Made by a program: the position numbers and the translations under genes | Shown here: positions 8,351 through 16,738 of the stretch, in pieces | Layout of the letters: every line of letters starts with the position of its first letter | Numbering within the stretch: the first letter of the stretch is position 1 | Source of the DNA: SVQP01 sp045587385 | Lineage (GTDB): Bacteria; Bacillota; Clostridia; Oscillospirales; CAG-272 | Assembly: GCA_045587385.1 (NCBI GenBank) | Contig: JAZNCE010000057.1 | Span: 1 to 64,000 of the forward strand | Length of the DNA: 64,000 nt | Direction: 5' to 3' | Notes under the pieces: model-generated | The model's input: the letters and a program-made list of their open reading frames with translations, nothing else | Database searches by the model: none | Told to the model about the DNA's origin: nothing

Positions 8351-9004
8351 ATGATCGAAATGCAATCTTATATGCGTCTTTTTTGTGCGGCTTTGGAGCA
8401 GACCTTTGCACGTCGCGTGTGGTTTGTGGGCTTGCAGGGCAGCTATGCGCGAGGTGAGGCGACCGAGAGCAGCGATATTGACGTGGTTGTGATCTTGGAT
8501 GAGCTGACCGCTGCTGATCTTGCAGCTTACCGCCAAATGCTGGATGCGCTGCCGCACAGAGAGCTGATCTGCGGCTTTATTTCGGGCAAGGACGAAATTT
8601 TATCTTGGGAGCCGTCCGATCTGTTCCAGTTTTGTTGTGATACGACACCGATTTTGGGCAGCCTTGACGCGCTGCTTGCGCTGATAGACAATGCGGCAAT
8701 CGACCGTGCGATCAGGATCGGCGCGTGCAATATCTACCACGGCTGTGCGCACAATATGCTGCATGCGCGTGATACCGACGCACTGTGTGGACTTTATAAA
8801 TCCGCGTCCTTTGTCGTGCAGGCGATCGCCTATCGGCAAACGGGGCGTTACGTGCGCTCGCAAACCGAGCTGCTTGGCGCGGTCGAGCCCGAGGAGCGGG
8901 CAATCGTCAACACGTTCTTGCATCTCAAGCGCGGCGGCGAGGTGGATTTTGATCCCATGTCAGAGGCGTTGTTTTCCTTTGCGGGCAAGTGGATAAAAAA
9001 ATAG
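8351..9004 (+). CDS. Nucleotidyltransferase-fold (Pol beta superfamily) protein
   Basis: The 217-residue protein shows the nucleotidyltransferase signature GSYARGEATESSDIDVVV, with Gly30-Ser31 and metal-binding Asp42 and Asp44. The remaining helical part resembles the C-terminal domain of aminoglycoside- or HEPN-linked nucleotidyltransferases. It could transfer a nucleotide to a small molecule or protein; no antitoxin partner lies beside it. GGAAAGGCGGTGACGGT precedes the start. It is 30 bp after the amidohydrolase, probably in the same transcript. Confidence 0.8.
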   Translation: MIEMQSYMRLFCAALEQTFARRVWFVGLQGSYARGEATESSDIDVVVILDELTAADLAAYRQMLDALPHRELICGFISGKDEILSWEPSDLFQFCCDTTPILGSLDALLALIDNAAIDRAIRIGACNIYHGCAHNMLHARDTDALCGLYKSASFVVQAIAYRQTGRYVRSQTELLGAVEPEERAIVNTFLHLKRGGEVDFDPMSEALFSFAGKWIKK

Positions 9005-9090
9005 AAAAAAGATAGTTTTTTTCAAAAAAGCGAACTTTTCGCATGATTTACTTGTTATATAGAGCGAAGTCACTCAAAAAGGAGAAAAAC

Positions 9091-10116
9091 ATGAAAAATT
9101 TTTTGACTTTGACGCTTTGCTTGCTGCTGTGCGCGACCTTTTTTGCGGGGTGCGCGGCAACCAAGGAGCAAAGAGAAACCCAAAAAACGCTCAAGCAAGC
9201 CGTGCAGCTCTTGGAGGACGGCAAAACGCAGGAGGCGTACGATGCCTTTTTGACCATCAAGGATCACCCCGAGGCGGCACAGTATCTTTCGCACTTTGTA
9301 TTCCGCTATGCGCGTAAGACTACAACTGACTTTGCAGAGGATACAGAAACGCTGTATGAATACGATGCATACGGCAGAATTGTCAAGATCACGCACTCCG
9401 TGGATAATGGCGTTCACCCCGTTTCCACGAACGTTACTTGGTATGAATACGATGAGCAAAACCGCGTGATCAAATTTGGCAAAGGCGAGGGAAGTGCAAT
9501 ACTTTATGAATATGATGAGAATGACAATATTATCAAGGTGACCGAGCCGAGCGGTAAGACTGCCGAGTTTACATATGACGAAAAAGGCAACGTGACCCAC
9601 GAAACCTACACCAGTGCATACGGTGAGGAGTATCTGTATTATTCTCACGAATATAACGAACACGGCGACGTGGTTTGGACCGAGAAAAATGACGTGTTTT
9701 TTGCAGGAAAAAGGACCTTTACGTATGCGTACGAATACGATCAGAACGGGAATATGATCAAACTGGAATCGGGTGACGTCACGGATACGTGGGAATATGA
9801 CGCGCTTGGCAGAGAGGTCCGATACAAGCGACAGCAGGGCAACGAGTATTATTATATTCAGACGACCAAGTATGACGAGCATGGCAATATCCTTGAGCGC
9901 GCCACGGAAAAACCGATTTTTCCGTCCTCTGCCACAATTGAACGTACCATGGGTACGTACGAATACGATTACAACAACTACGGTGTAGTGCTGACTGAAC
10001 GCTATTACAAAAACAGCAAGCTGTACCGCACGACTAACTATTTTGATATTACGCTGTTTTACAATCCGTACGGCGAGCCTGAGATACCCGACGAGTATTT
10101 GGGATTCGGTAGCTGA
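9091..10116 (+). CDS. Lipoprotein with RHS/YD-type repeats, 341 aa
   Basis: Residues 1-20 are a lipoprotein signal with lipobox FAGC and Cys21 as lipidation site. After a short helical region, residues about 90-310 hold repeated YEYD-x-x-(N/D/G)-(R/N)-x-x-x units such as YEYDAYGR, YEYDEQNR, YEYDENDN and YEYDQNGN, which is the YD-repeat pattern of RHS and wall-associated proteins. There is no toxin or core domain, so it is a small surface-anchored YD-repeat protein. The start at 9091 follows AAAAAGGAG. The A/T-rich upstream region holds a CGAACTTTTC...TATATAG segment that may be its promoter. Confidence 0.8.
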   Translation: MKNFLTLTLCLLLCATFFAGCAATKEQRETQKTLKQAVQLLEDGKTQEAYDAFLTIKDHPEAAQYLSHFVFRYARKTTTDFAEDTETLYEYDAYGRIVKITHSVDNGVHPVSTNVTWYEYDEQNRVIKFGKGEGSAILYEYDENDNIIKVTEPSGKTAEFTYDEKGNVTHETYTSAYGEEYLYYSHEYNEHGDVVWTEKNDVFFAGKRTFTYAYEYDQNGNMIKLESGDVTDTWEYDALGREVRYKRQQGNEYYYIQTTKYDEHGNILERATEKPIFPSSATIERTMGTYEYDYNNYGVVLTERYYKNSKLYRTTNYFDITLFYNPYGEPEIPDEYLGFGS

Positions 10117-10132
10117 GAAAAGTACAAAAATT

Positions 10133-10157
10133 CCCCTTGTTGATTGACAACAGGGGG
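10133..10157 (+). terminator. Hairpin after the YD-repeat gene, overlapping the next -35 box
   Basis: CCCCTTGTTG (10133-10142) pairs with CAACAGGGGG (10148-10157) with one wobble. Only AGTTTGTGTT follows, so it is a weak terminator at best. The downstream TTGACA occupies the loop and 3' arm. Confidence 0.45.
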
Positions 10158-10172
10158 AGTTTGTGTTATACT
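10144..10172 (+). promoter_or_regulatory. SigA-type promoter of the Gfo/Idh gene
   Basis: TTGACA (10144-10149), a 17-bp spacer and TATACT (10167-10172), inside the hairpin that follows the previous gene. Confidence 0.85.
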
Positions 10173-10224
10173 GTATCTTGTAAAATTTTATATGCAAGCC
10201 GTCATGGGCGGCAGGGAGGTTATT

Positions 10225-11178
10225 ATGAAACTCAGAGTAGCAGAAGTTGGTATGGGCGGTATCAGTGCCGTTCACGTAGACGCTTGGACGCGCATGGAGG
10301 ACGTGGAGCTGGTTGCGATCTGCGACATTCGTCCCGAGATGATGGATCGTTACGACAGCAAGATCACCGCGCGCAAGTACACCGATTTTGACGAGATGCT
10401 GGCAAACGAGCAGATCGATATCCTGGATATCACGCTGCCTACTTACCTGCACGTGGATTTTGCCGTCAAAGCTTTGGAGAAGGGCATTCACGTGGTGTCC
10501 GAAAAGCCCATCGCGCTGCACCGCGAGGAAGTAGCCCGCGCTTATGAGACCGCAGAGAAGAATGGCAAGTGCTTTATGATCGCGCAGGTGCTGCGTTGGT
10601 GGCCCGAGTACGTATATCTCAAGGACAGCATTGACACCGGCAGATACGGCAAGCTGGTCAGCGGTACCATGACGAGAATCGGTGCGATTCCCGTTGCAAG
10701 CTGGGATAACTGGATGCAGGATGCAGAGCGCAGCGGTATGGTGCCTTTTGATTTGCACATTCACGATCTGGATTTCTTGGTTTACACCCTTGGCAAGCCC
10801 GAGATCGAGCACGTGTTCCACGGTATGGATTACGTGCACGCTATCTACAAGTACGGTGACGCACGCGTCGCTTGCGAGGCAGCTTGGTTCCACGCGCCCG
10901 TACAGTTCTCGGCAACCTACCGTATGCAGTTTGAGCACGCCGTACTGGAGTTCAACGGCGCGGGTCTGAAGATCTACAAGGAAGACTGGACCACGCAGGA
11001 TATGAACACGGCAAGCAGCATTGAAGAGGGCTGCTACGTGCCTCAGTCCGACGGCTACTACAACGAGCTGCGCTATTTCGCAGACTGCGTCAAGGCCGGC
11101 ACTTTCCCCGAAAAGGTCAAGCCCCATGAGCTTGAAGCCGTGATCGATACCATTAAGGCTGTTTACGCTTCCAAGTGA
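10225..11178 (+). CDS. Gfo/Idh/MocA-family oxidoreductase
   Basis: The 317-residue protein begins with a Rossmann dinucleotide-binding motif, VGMGGISAVH (Gly9, Gly11, Gly12), and has the family EKPIAL motif with Lys94 and a catalytic-type HDLDFLVY motif at His180. Family members oxidise or reduce sugars, inositols or sugar acids with NAD(P). The start at 10225 follows CAGGGAGGTTATT and sits about 45 nt after the promoter. The next gene begins 7 bp after the stop, so a sugar-related role shared with the DUF4091 lipoprotein is plausible, but the substrate is unknown. Confidence 0.9.
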   Translation: MKLRVAEVGMGGISAVHVDAWTRMEDVELVAICDIRPEMMDRYDSKITARKYTDFDEMLANEQIDILDITLPTYLHVDFAVKALEKGIHVVSEKPIALHREEVARAYETAEKNGKCFMIAQVLRWWPEYVYLKDSIDTGRYGKLVSGTMTRIGAIPVASWDNWMQDAERSGMVPFDLHIHDLDFLVYTLGKPEIEHVFHGMDYVHAIYKYGDARVACEAAWFHAPVQFSATYRMQFEHAVLEFNGAGLKIYKEDWTTQDMNTASSIEEGCYVPQSDGYYNELRYFADCVKAGTFPEKVKPHELEAVIDTIKAVYASK

Positions 11179-11185
11179 TCGCGCT

Positions 11186-13162
11186 ATGAAGCTAAAAATC
11201 ACAAGCATTTTGCTGCTTGCATTGGCAGCCGTGATGCTGTTGTCTGCTTGCACGGGAGGGGAGCACTCTTACGATACTGATACCGATCCCGTGACCGAAG
11301 CGATTGAACAAACAACCGAACAGCCCACCGAGCAGCCCACCGAGACCGAGCCCGAGAGTACCGAGCAGGTCACCGATGCGCCTACGACCGAGGAGCAGAC
11401 CACCGAGCCCCCCGCGCCCGTGGATCCTCTGGCGCAGTACGAGCTGGGATATGGCTCTTCTATGGATATGTCGGCGTACGATCCCATTCCCGACAAGGAA
11501 CTGCCCACCGCTCCCAATGATGATCCCACGTTCCTTTTGTGGTTTGACCACATCACCGAGAAGATCGACAGATACACCATCGTGCGCGACGGTGATCCCA
11601 CCTACGTCATGCAGATGGGTAAAAACGAAATGGAGGGCTGCCAGTTCTTCGTGCATTCTCCCGTGGAGAAGAGAATTACGGTCAAGATCTCGGATTTCAC
11701 CAACGCAAACGGTGACACGCTGACTACAGAGCTTGGCGTGGAATATTACGTGGAGGACGGCTACGTGGATATGAAGTTCCCGGGCAATCCCGTATATCCC
11801 GACGCTGTCGTACCGTATGACGCGTATATTTCCAAGACCGAGGGCGGCAACTACGAGGAAGGCCCTTGGGTGAGTGTTGGCCCTTACTCTTATAAGCCTT
11901 GGGAGCCTGAGAAGTACCCCTATCGCGATACCTCGCGCGCATTCGTCGTGCAGGCGATCACCACGCCCGATACCGTTCCCGGTGCGTACGTGGCAACCAT
12001 TGAGATCTGTGATGCGGATACCGGTGCGTGCATCAAGATGGCGAACGTGTACACCTACGTGTATAACGTCACGCTGTCCGAAGAGACCGCGCTGGATACC
12101 ACCTTCTTAATCTGGCAGAATAAAATTCTGGAGCAGTATGCAAACTTCGGCTTCAATGCGTCCGATTACGATATTCTCAAGGCAACCGCCGATTTCTTGC
12201 TCAAATACCGCATTACCCCCACGGGTACGGTTGACTTTGGTGCGGAATGGCTGAAAAATCCGCGCGTGACCACCATCCGCGTGACCGCGAAAGAGCAGTA
12301 CGACATGTTCAAGAACGATCCTGTTCTCAAGGAAAAGCTGTACTTCTACGGTCAGGACGAGCCGGGCGTGTCGCGTCCCAATATCGGTGACCCCACGGGC
12401 AAGAACAGCGTGACCAAGCTTAAAGAGGAAGCGGAAATGCTGCTCAACAATTGGGGCTGGACGGATTACCGTATGGTCTCGCCGTTTGAGATGAACATCA
12501 GCTATACTGCCGATAAAGCCAAGGATCAGATCGACTTCATGTCCAGATACGTCAATATCTGGTGTCCCAAGTTCTTCTGCTTTACCCCCAGAGTGCTGGA
12601 AAAGACCCCCGGTGCGCTATTCACGCACACCGCCAAGCAGGATAAGCGTTTTGGCGAGTTTGAGGAGCGCATCAAGGGCTATATCACCGAAAAGGGCGGA
12701 GATTTGTGGGCGTACGTTTCCTGCGTGCCCGCGTACACCGCACCCTATCAGAACATTCTGCTTTACAGCGACGGAACCCAGGCGCGCACCATGTTCTGGA
12801 CCTGCTATGAGCTTGACGTGACAGGTTTCCTTTATTGGCACGTTGCCAACTATGAGGGCGTTGGCGGTAACACCTTTACCATGCGCTGCCCGTTCCCCAA
12901 GGAAGGCCCCGGAGACGGTATTCTGATCTATCCCGGAGCGGTGTACGGTCAGCTTGATCCCATTCCTTCGCTGCGCTTGATCTGCATGCGCGAGGGCATT
13001 GAGGACTATCAGCTGCTCTGCATGCTGGAAGAGGCAAAGGGTGAGGACTATGCAAAGGAGCTGACGCACCACATCGTGACCAGCACCATCACCTTTACCG
13101 AGGACGACGACACAGTCTATAACGTGCATTCCTACCTCTTGCGCGCATTGGCAGGGGAGTAA
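11186..13162 (+). CDS. DUF4091 glycosidase-like lipoprotein, 658 aa
   Basis: A lipoprotein signal ends at LLSAC with Cys22. Residues about 28-80 are a Thr/Glu/Pro-rich linker (repeats of TEQPTEQP). A large extracellular part follows, and the last 100 residues (YPGAVYGQLDPIPSLR, then GIEDYQLLCMLEEA) match the DUF4091 domain found at the end of GH123-like TIM-barrel glycosidases. It is therefore probably a membrane-tethered glycan-active enzyme facing outward. No good ribosome site precedes the ATG, which lies 7 bp after the oxidoreductase stop, suggesting translational coupling. Confidence 0.8.
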   Translation: MKLKITSILLLALAAVMLLSACTGGEHSYDTDTDPVTEAIEQTTEQPTEQPTETEPESTEQVTDAPTTEEQTTEPPAPVDPLAQYELGYGSSMDMSAYDPIPDKELPTAPNDDPTFLLWFDHITEKIDRYTIVRDGDPTYVMQMGKNEMEGCQFFVHSPVEKRITVKISDFTNANGDTLTTELGVEYYVEDGYVDMKFPGNPVYPDAVVPYDAYISKTEGGNYEEGPWVSVGPYSYKPWEPEKYPYRDTSRAFVVQAITTPDTVPGAYVATIEICDADTGACIKMANVYTYVYNVTLSEETALDTTFLIWQNKILEQYANFGFNASDYDILKATADFLLKYRITPTGTVDFGAEWLKNPRVTTIRVTAKEQYDMFKNDPVLKEKLYFYGQDEPGVSRPNIGDPTGKNSVTKLKEEAEMLLNNWGWTDYRMVSPFEMNISYTADKAKDQIDFMSRYVNIWCPKFFCFTPRVLEKTPGALFTHTAKQDKRFGEFEERIKGYITEKGGDLWAYVSCVPAYTAPYQNILLYSDGTQARTMFWTCYELDVTGFLYWHVANYEGVGGNTFTMRCPFPKEGPGDGILIYPGAVYGQLDPIPSLRLICMREGIEDYQLLCMLEEAKGEDYAKELTHHIVTSTITFTEDDDTVYNVHSYLLRALAGE

Positions 13163-13499
13163 CTTTACATCAAAAGCCCGAGGCATAGGCGTTGTGTCCC
13201 TAAGGACGCAACGCCAACTCTATTCGCCTCCCGGCGAGTATATTTCGCCAAAGGCGAAATTCTTGCTTACGCAGTGATATTCGTCTTGCGACGAGTGGTA
13301 TTTGCTACGCAAGTTTATGGGCGAATAGAATATAACTGCTCTGCCTGCAGAGTAATATCACTTTTGCGCTAGCAAAAATATCACGCTGTCAAAGACAGCA
13401 TATCACTCAAAACTATCAGGAAATGCGCACTTACTCACCACTCATTATGGTGGTGCAATTTAACAAAGTAAAAGCCTCCGATGTCGGAGGCTTTTATCA
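13163..13499. repeat. Array of small hairpins in a gene-free 337-bp stretch
   Basis: No gene is visible. Between 13191 and 13405 there is a run of short perfect or near-perfect hairpins: GTTG-GTCC/GGAC-CAAC (13191-13212), CGCC/GGCG (13225-13236), ATTTCGCC/GGCGAAAT (13242-13260), CGTC/GACG (13282-13293), CTCTGC/GCAGAG (13340-13352), TTTTGC/GCAAAA (13362-13377) and GCTGTC/GACAGC (13385-13399). Several are separated by ATAT(C)A. CTATTCGCC (13220-13228) and GGCGAATAG (13320-13328) enclose part of the array. A CACCA/TGGTG hairpin follows at 13437-13454. Confidence 0.7.
13470..13497. terminator. Bidirectional terminator between convergent genes
   Basis: AAAAGCCTCCGA (13470-13481) and TCGGAGGCTTTT (13484-13495) form a perfect 12-bp stem with A/T tracts on both sides. 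It serves the convergent DUF4091 and metalloprotease genes. Confidence 0.9.
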
Positions 13500-14486
13500 T
13501 TACTCGACTAATTGCAAATTCATAATTTCTTCTTCCGTTTCAATAATAATGGCTAAAATCTCGTTCTCACCGTATATCTGGCAAGCATCCTCAAAAGTTT
13601 GAAATTTCGCCAATTGCAGGAGCTTTTCTTTTCCGTACTTATTTCGCAATTTTAATATGAAATATCCTGCTGTTGTATATGTAATCCAAGAATTTGTTTT
13701 TCTAAACACTTCTGCGTCTTGCCACCATTCACGAATATTCGGAGATATGCCCAACTTTTGATATGCTGCTTGAGCATAACTCAAACGAATAGTGCCTTTT
13801 CGCCCATCGTTATACACGGCTATCCCTTCCAAAACAAATGTCTTCGGCCTCTCCAGCCCATATAAGTAGTTGTAAACATGCGTTGACTCATGCCAGTCTC
13901 TCTCGTATTCTCCTTCTTGAATAACACCATAACATGAGCACGTTTGAGAATTACAAAAGTAATTCTTCATATCTTCGTTGTCCCACAAAAAATAATGGAT
14001 TTTTCTTTCAAGAGAGATTCCAAAGAAGCCTTTACCCACCAATTTGTAACCTAATTCGCGGCGTTCTATTTTGTGATTGATATTCTCTTGATTTTCGTAT
14101 CTGCTCGGATGGATATGAAAAACAAAATGTTTTGTTTCTTTCGTGATGAATTTATCATATAACTCATCAAACCCAAGCCTCTTTAGATAAAAATCTTTGA
14201 TGTGCGCTGGAATAGTGTTTATCTGCAGCATAAAGAATTCTTGTTTTGCTTCTTCGAAATATCCACGCAGATAAAGTAATGAAACATACCATAATTTATA
14301 ATAGACATGATATTTTTCGTTGTTAAGAGCACAAAGCTTTTTTACGTAATTTATACACTCGTATATTTCGCTATTGCTATATAGGTGCCAAACAAAAGAA
14401 TATATCAATTTATCATCCTCAAATATTTCATTGTCAATATAATAATCAACTTCCGATTTTCTTTGTTGCAACGTTAGACTTGACAT
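13500..14486 (-). CDS. Putative zinc metalloprotease-like protein with HESTH motif
   Basis: The 328-residue protein has an HExxH motif, WHESTHVYNYL with His199-Glu200 and His203, and a third-ligand candidate Glu220 in VLEGIAVYNDG, 17 residues later. This is the gluzincin spacing seen in peptidase-MA-like proteins. The N-terminal 120 residues are helical and look TPR-like. There is no signal peptide, so it is probably cytosolic. The gene is visibly AT-richer and uses more A/T-ending codons than its neighbours, which suggests recent transfer. AAGGGGGT lies before the start, and a TTGTAA-17-TATAAT promoter lies upstream. Confidence 0.7.
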   Translation of the reverse strand: MSSLTLQQRKSEVDYYIDNEIFEDDKLIYSFVWHLYSNSEIYECINYVKKLCALNNEKYHVYYKLWYVSLLYLRGYFEEAKQEFFMLQINTIPAHIKDFYLKRLGFDELYDKFITKETKHFVFHIHPSRYENQENINHKIERRELGYKLVGKGFFGISLERKIHYFLWDNEDMKNYFCNSQTCSCYGVIQEGEYERDWHESTHVYNYLYGLERPKTFVLEGIAVYNDGRKGTIRLSYAQAAYQKLGISPNIREWWQDAEVFRKTNSWITYTTAGYFILKLRNKYGKEKLLQLAKFQTFEDACQIYGENEILAIIIETEEEIMNLQLVE

Positions 14487-14523
14487 TTTGCTTAATACCC
14501 CCTTCTACATATTAGAGTGACCT

Positions 14524-14552
14524 ATTATAGCACAACAATTTATAAATTACAA
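14524..14552 (-). promoter_or_regulatory. Promoter of the HESTH protein gene
   Basis: On the minus strand TTGTAA (14552-14547), a 17-bp spacer and TATAAT (14529-14524). It stands back to back with the plus-strand promoter at 14556. Confidence 0.65.
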
Positions 14553-14555
14553 GAC

Positions 14556-14643
14556 TTGACTTTTTGACGATTTTGTGGTATAATAAGGCACAGAAAAAAG
14601 GAAGCATCCGATGAAGAATTTTCTCCATCGGATGCTATTTTTT
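14556..14643 (+). ncRNA. Candidate small RNA: promoter followed at once by a terminator
   Basis: TTGACT (14556-14561), 17 bp and TATAAT (14579-14584) form a near-consensus promoter. About 20 bp after the expected start lies a perfect 10-bp stem, GCATCCGATG (14604-14613) with CATCGGATGC (14626-14635), followed by TATTTTTT. The transcript would be about 50 nt. No plus-strand gene lies close upstream that needs this terminator and no ORF fits inside. It may be a small RNA, or a remnant of a deleted gene. Confidence 0.45.
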
Positions 14644-14707
14644 GACTCTATTACTGTTCTTTAGAACCCAACGCGTATTGTATTTTTCAGCCTCGGCAAG
14701 TTTTGTG

Positions 14708-14737
14708 TTGACATCACAGCAGTTTTTATGCTATAAT
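14708..14737 (+). promoter_or_regulatory. Promoter of the carbohydrate esterase gene
   Basis: TTGACA (14708-14713), an 18-bp spacer and TATAAT (14732-14737), about 30 bp before the start codon. Confidence 0.85.
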
Positions 14738-14768
14738 AAATCATCACCCAAAGAAAGGGAATTGTGAA

Positions 14769-15599
14769 ATGAAAAAAGCAAAGATCATTCTGCTGACGGG
14801 GCAATCCAACGCGGTGGGCGTGGGGCATTGCCAATATCTGCCCGATTATTTTTCCGAAGAAAAGATTGCGGAGTATATGCGCGGATATGAGAATATCCCG
14901 ATCAACTATTATTCGCACGATAAGCACAGCGATGGGTTTGTCAAAACGGGGCTTAATTGCACCGAGCTGACAAAGAATACCTTTGGTCCCGAGGTGGGCA
15001 TTGCCGAGATTATCAATCAAAAGCATACGGGTGAGCAGTATTGCATCGTCAAGTGCGCTTACGGCGGCACTTCTTTGTGGCACGACTGGATCTCCCCCTT
15101 GGGCGAGGCTGCGTACAATCCCGCATCACACGACGACGCACAAGTTCCCGAAAATTACCGCGACTTTGGCTGGTGCTACAACGAAATGTGCAAGGTTTTG
15201 ACCGAGAGCATTGCGCTTTTGGAGCAAAAGGGCTATGAGCCCGAGATCGTGGCTTGGTGCTGGATGCAGGGCGAGGCAGATGCCTGCGAGGAGCAGCACG
15301 TGCCGCATTACGAGCGTCGCTATGCAGCCTTACTTGCCGATCTGCGCCAAGGCTTTGCGAAGTATTTTGCCGATGATTGCACCTTTGTGGATGCAGGCAT
15401 TTCCCAAATCTGGCCGTTCTACGTGCAGATCAATGACATCAAGCGCGCTTACGCCGCAAAGACACCGAACAGCATTTATCTGGATACCATCAGTGCAGGC
15501 TTGACTACGCATAAAGAGCCGCAGCCTGAGCCTGATATCTACCACTACGACGCAGGCAGCACCATTCAGCTGGGGCATCTGTTTGCCGAGCATATTTGA
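14769..15599 (+). CDS. SASA-domain carbohydrate acetylesterase
   Basis: The 276-residue protein carries the GQSN block with catalytic Ser13 near the N-terminus, the CAYGGTSLW oxyanion-hole block, WMQGEADA at about 165-172, and a C-terminal HYDAGSTIQLGH segment. These are marks of the sialate O-acetylesterase/CE6-type SGNH hydrolases, which remove acetyl groups from sialic acids or plant glycans. It has no signal peptide, so it likely acts on imported sugars in the cytosol. It has its own promoter and terminator, so it is monocistronic. The ribosome site is AAAGAAAGGGAA. Confidence 0.85.
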   Translation: MKKAKIILLTGQSNAVGVGHCQYLPDYFSEEKIAEYMRGYENIPINYYSHDKHSDGFVKTGLNCTELTKNTFGPEVGIAEIINQKHTGEQYCIVKCAYGGTSLWHDWISPLGEAAYNPASHDDAQVPENYRDFGWCYNEMCKVLTESIALLEQKGYEPEIVAWCWMQGEADACEEQHVPHYERRYAALLADLRQGFAKYFADDCTFVDAGISQIWPFYVQINDIKRAYAAKTPNSIYLDTISAGLTTHKEPQPEPDIYHYDAGSTIQLGHLFAEHI

Positions 15600-15608
15600 A
15601 AAGCATAA

Positions 15609-15636
15609 GAAAAGGGGCGGACTTAGCCCCTTTTCT
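15609..15636 (+). terminator. Terminator after the esterase gene
   Basis: GAAAAGGGGC pairs with GCCCCTTTTC around a 7-nt loop; the T-tract is part of the 3' arm. Confidence 0.8.
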
Positions 15637-15645
15637 TGATTATTA

Positions 15646-15675
15646 CTTGATTTTCTATTTTGTTTCGGGTATAAT
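15646..15675 (+). promoter_or_regulatory. Promoter of the P1 peptidase/beta-mannosidase operon
   Basis: TTGATT (15646-15651), an 18-bp spacer and TATAAT (15670-15675). Confidence 0.75.
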
Positions 15676-15703
15676 GAAAGCAAGAAACATCAAGGAGGGC
15701 AAC

Positions 15704-16738
15704 ATGGGACTTACAAACACTCCTTTTACGGTTGGGCGCGGTGTGCGCGGAGAGAAAAACCTGATTACCGACGTGCCGGGCGTGACGGTCGGGCACGTGA
15801 CGCTATATGAGGGCGATGACGTGCGCACGGGCGTGACCTGCATCAAGCCGCACGGCGGGAATCTGTTTACGGATAAGGTCATGGCGGCGTCGCACGTGTT
15901 CAACGGCTACGGAAAGACTGCGGGACTTGTGCAGATAAACGAGCTTGGCACCATTGAAACGCCCATTGTGCTGACCAATACGCTGGGCGTTGGCACGGCG
16001 TTTACCGCTGTGGTCAAATACATGATGGCGCAAAATCCCGAGATCGGCGGTGCTTGGGGCACGGTCAATCCCGTTGTTGGCGAGTGCAACGACGGCACAC
16101 TCAATGATATCCGCGGCTTGCACGTCACCGAGCAGCACGTGCTGGACGCGATCAATGCTTGCGCGGACACCTTTGCCGAGGGCGCGGTGGGCGCAGGCAC
16201 GGGTATGTGCTGCCTTGGCTTTAAGGGCGGCATCGGCTCTGCGTCGCGCGTGCTGACGCTTGACGGACAGAGGTATACCGTAGGCGCGCTGGTGCTTGCA
16301 AACTTTGGCGGCAGGGGACGGCTGATGATCGACGGCAGACAAGTGGGCAGGGAGATCGCAGAGCGTGACAATGCTGCCGACAAGGGCTCGATCATTATGA
16401 TCATCGCCACCGACGCACCGCTTTCGGAAAGACAGCTTGGGCGAGTGGCGCGCCGCGCGGGTGTGGGACTTTCGCGCACGGGCTCGTATATGGGCAACGG
16501 CAGCGGTGACGTGGCAATCGCGTTTTCTACGGCAAACCGTGTGCCGCATACCGCAGAGCATGCCGTGCAGACCTATGCGACAATTTGTGATAGCTTTATT
16601 GACCCCGTGTTTGATATGACCGCCGAAGCCGTGGAAGAAGCGATTGCCGGCGCGCTCTGGCATGCCGATACCACCACGGGCAAGGGCGGCGCTGTGGTAC
16701 AAGGCTTACGACAAGCTTATAAGGAGATGAACAAATGA
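15704..16738 (+). CDS. P1 family (DmpA-type) aminopeptidase
   Basis: The 344-residue protein matches self-processing P1 peptidases: ITDVPGVTVGH near the N-terminus, VVGECNDGTLNDIRG in the middle, and the autocleavage block GAGTGMCCLGFKGGIGSASR, where Gly165-Thr166 is the likely cleavage site that frees the N-terminal nucleophile of the beta subunit. Family members are aminopeptidases or D-amino-acid amidases active on short peptides. AAGGAGGGCAAC precedes 15704. The stop overlaps the beta-mannosidase start (ATGA), so the two are translationally coupled, an odd pairing of peptide and glycan hydrolysis. Confidence 0.88.
   Translation: MGLTNTPFTVGRGVRGEKNLITDVPGVTVGHVTLYEGDDVRTGVTCIKPHGGNLFTDKVMAASHVFNGYGKTAGLVQINELGTIETPIVLTNTLGVGTAFTAVVKYMMAQNPEIGGAWGTVNPVVGECNDGTLNDIRGLHVTEQHVLDAINACADTFAEGAVGAGTGMCCLGFKGGIGSASRVLTLDGQRYTVGALVLANFGGRGRLMIDGRQVGREIAERDNAADKGSIIMIIATDAPLSERQLGRVARRAGVGLSRTGSYMGNGSGDVAIAFSTANRVPHTAEHAVQTYATICDSFIDPVFDMTAEAVEEAIAGALWHADTTTGKGGAVVQGLRQAYKEMNK

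Noticed and set aside
9070..11253. 727-codon minus-strand frame across the YD-repeat and Gfo/Idh genes
   Set aside because: It spans two well-supported plus-strand genes and their promoter and shows no protein family signature.
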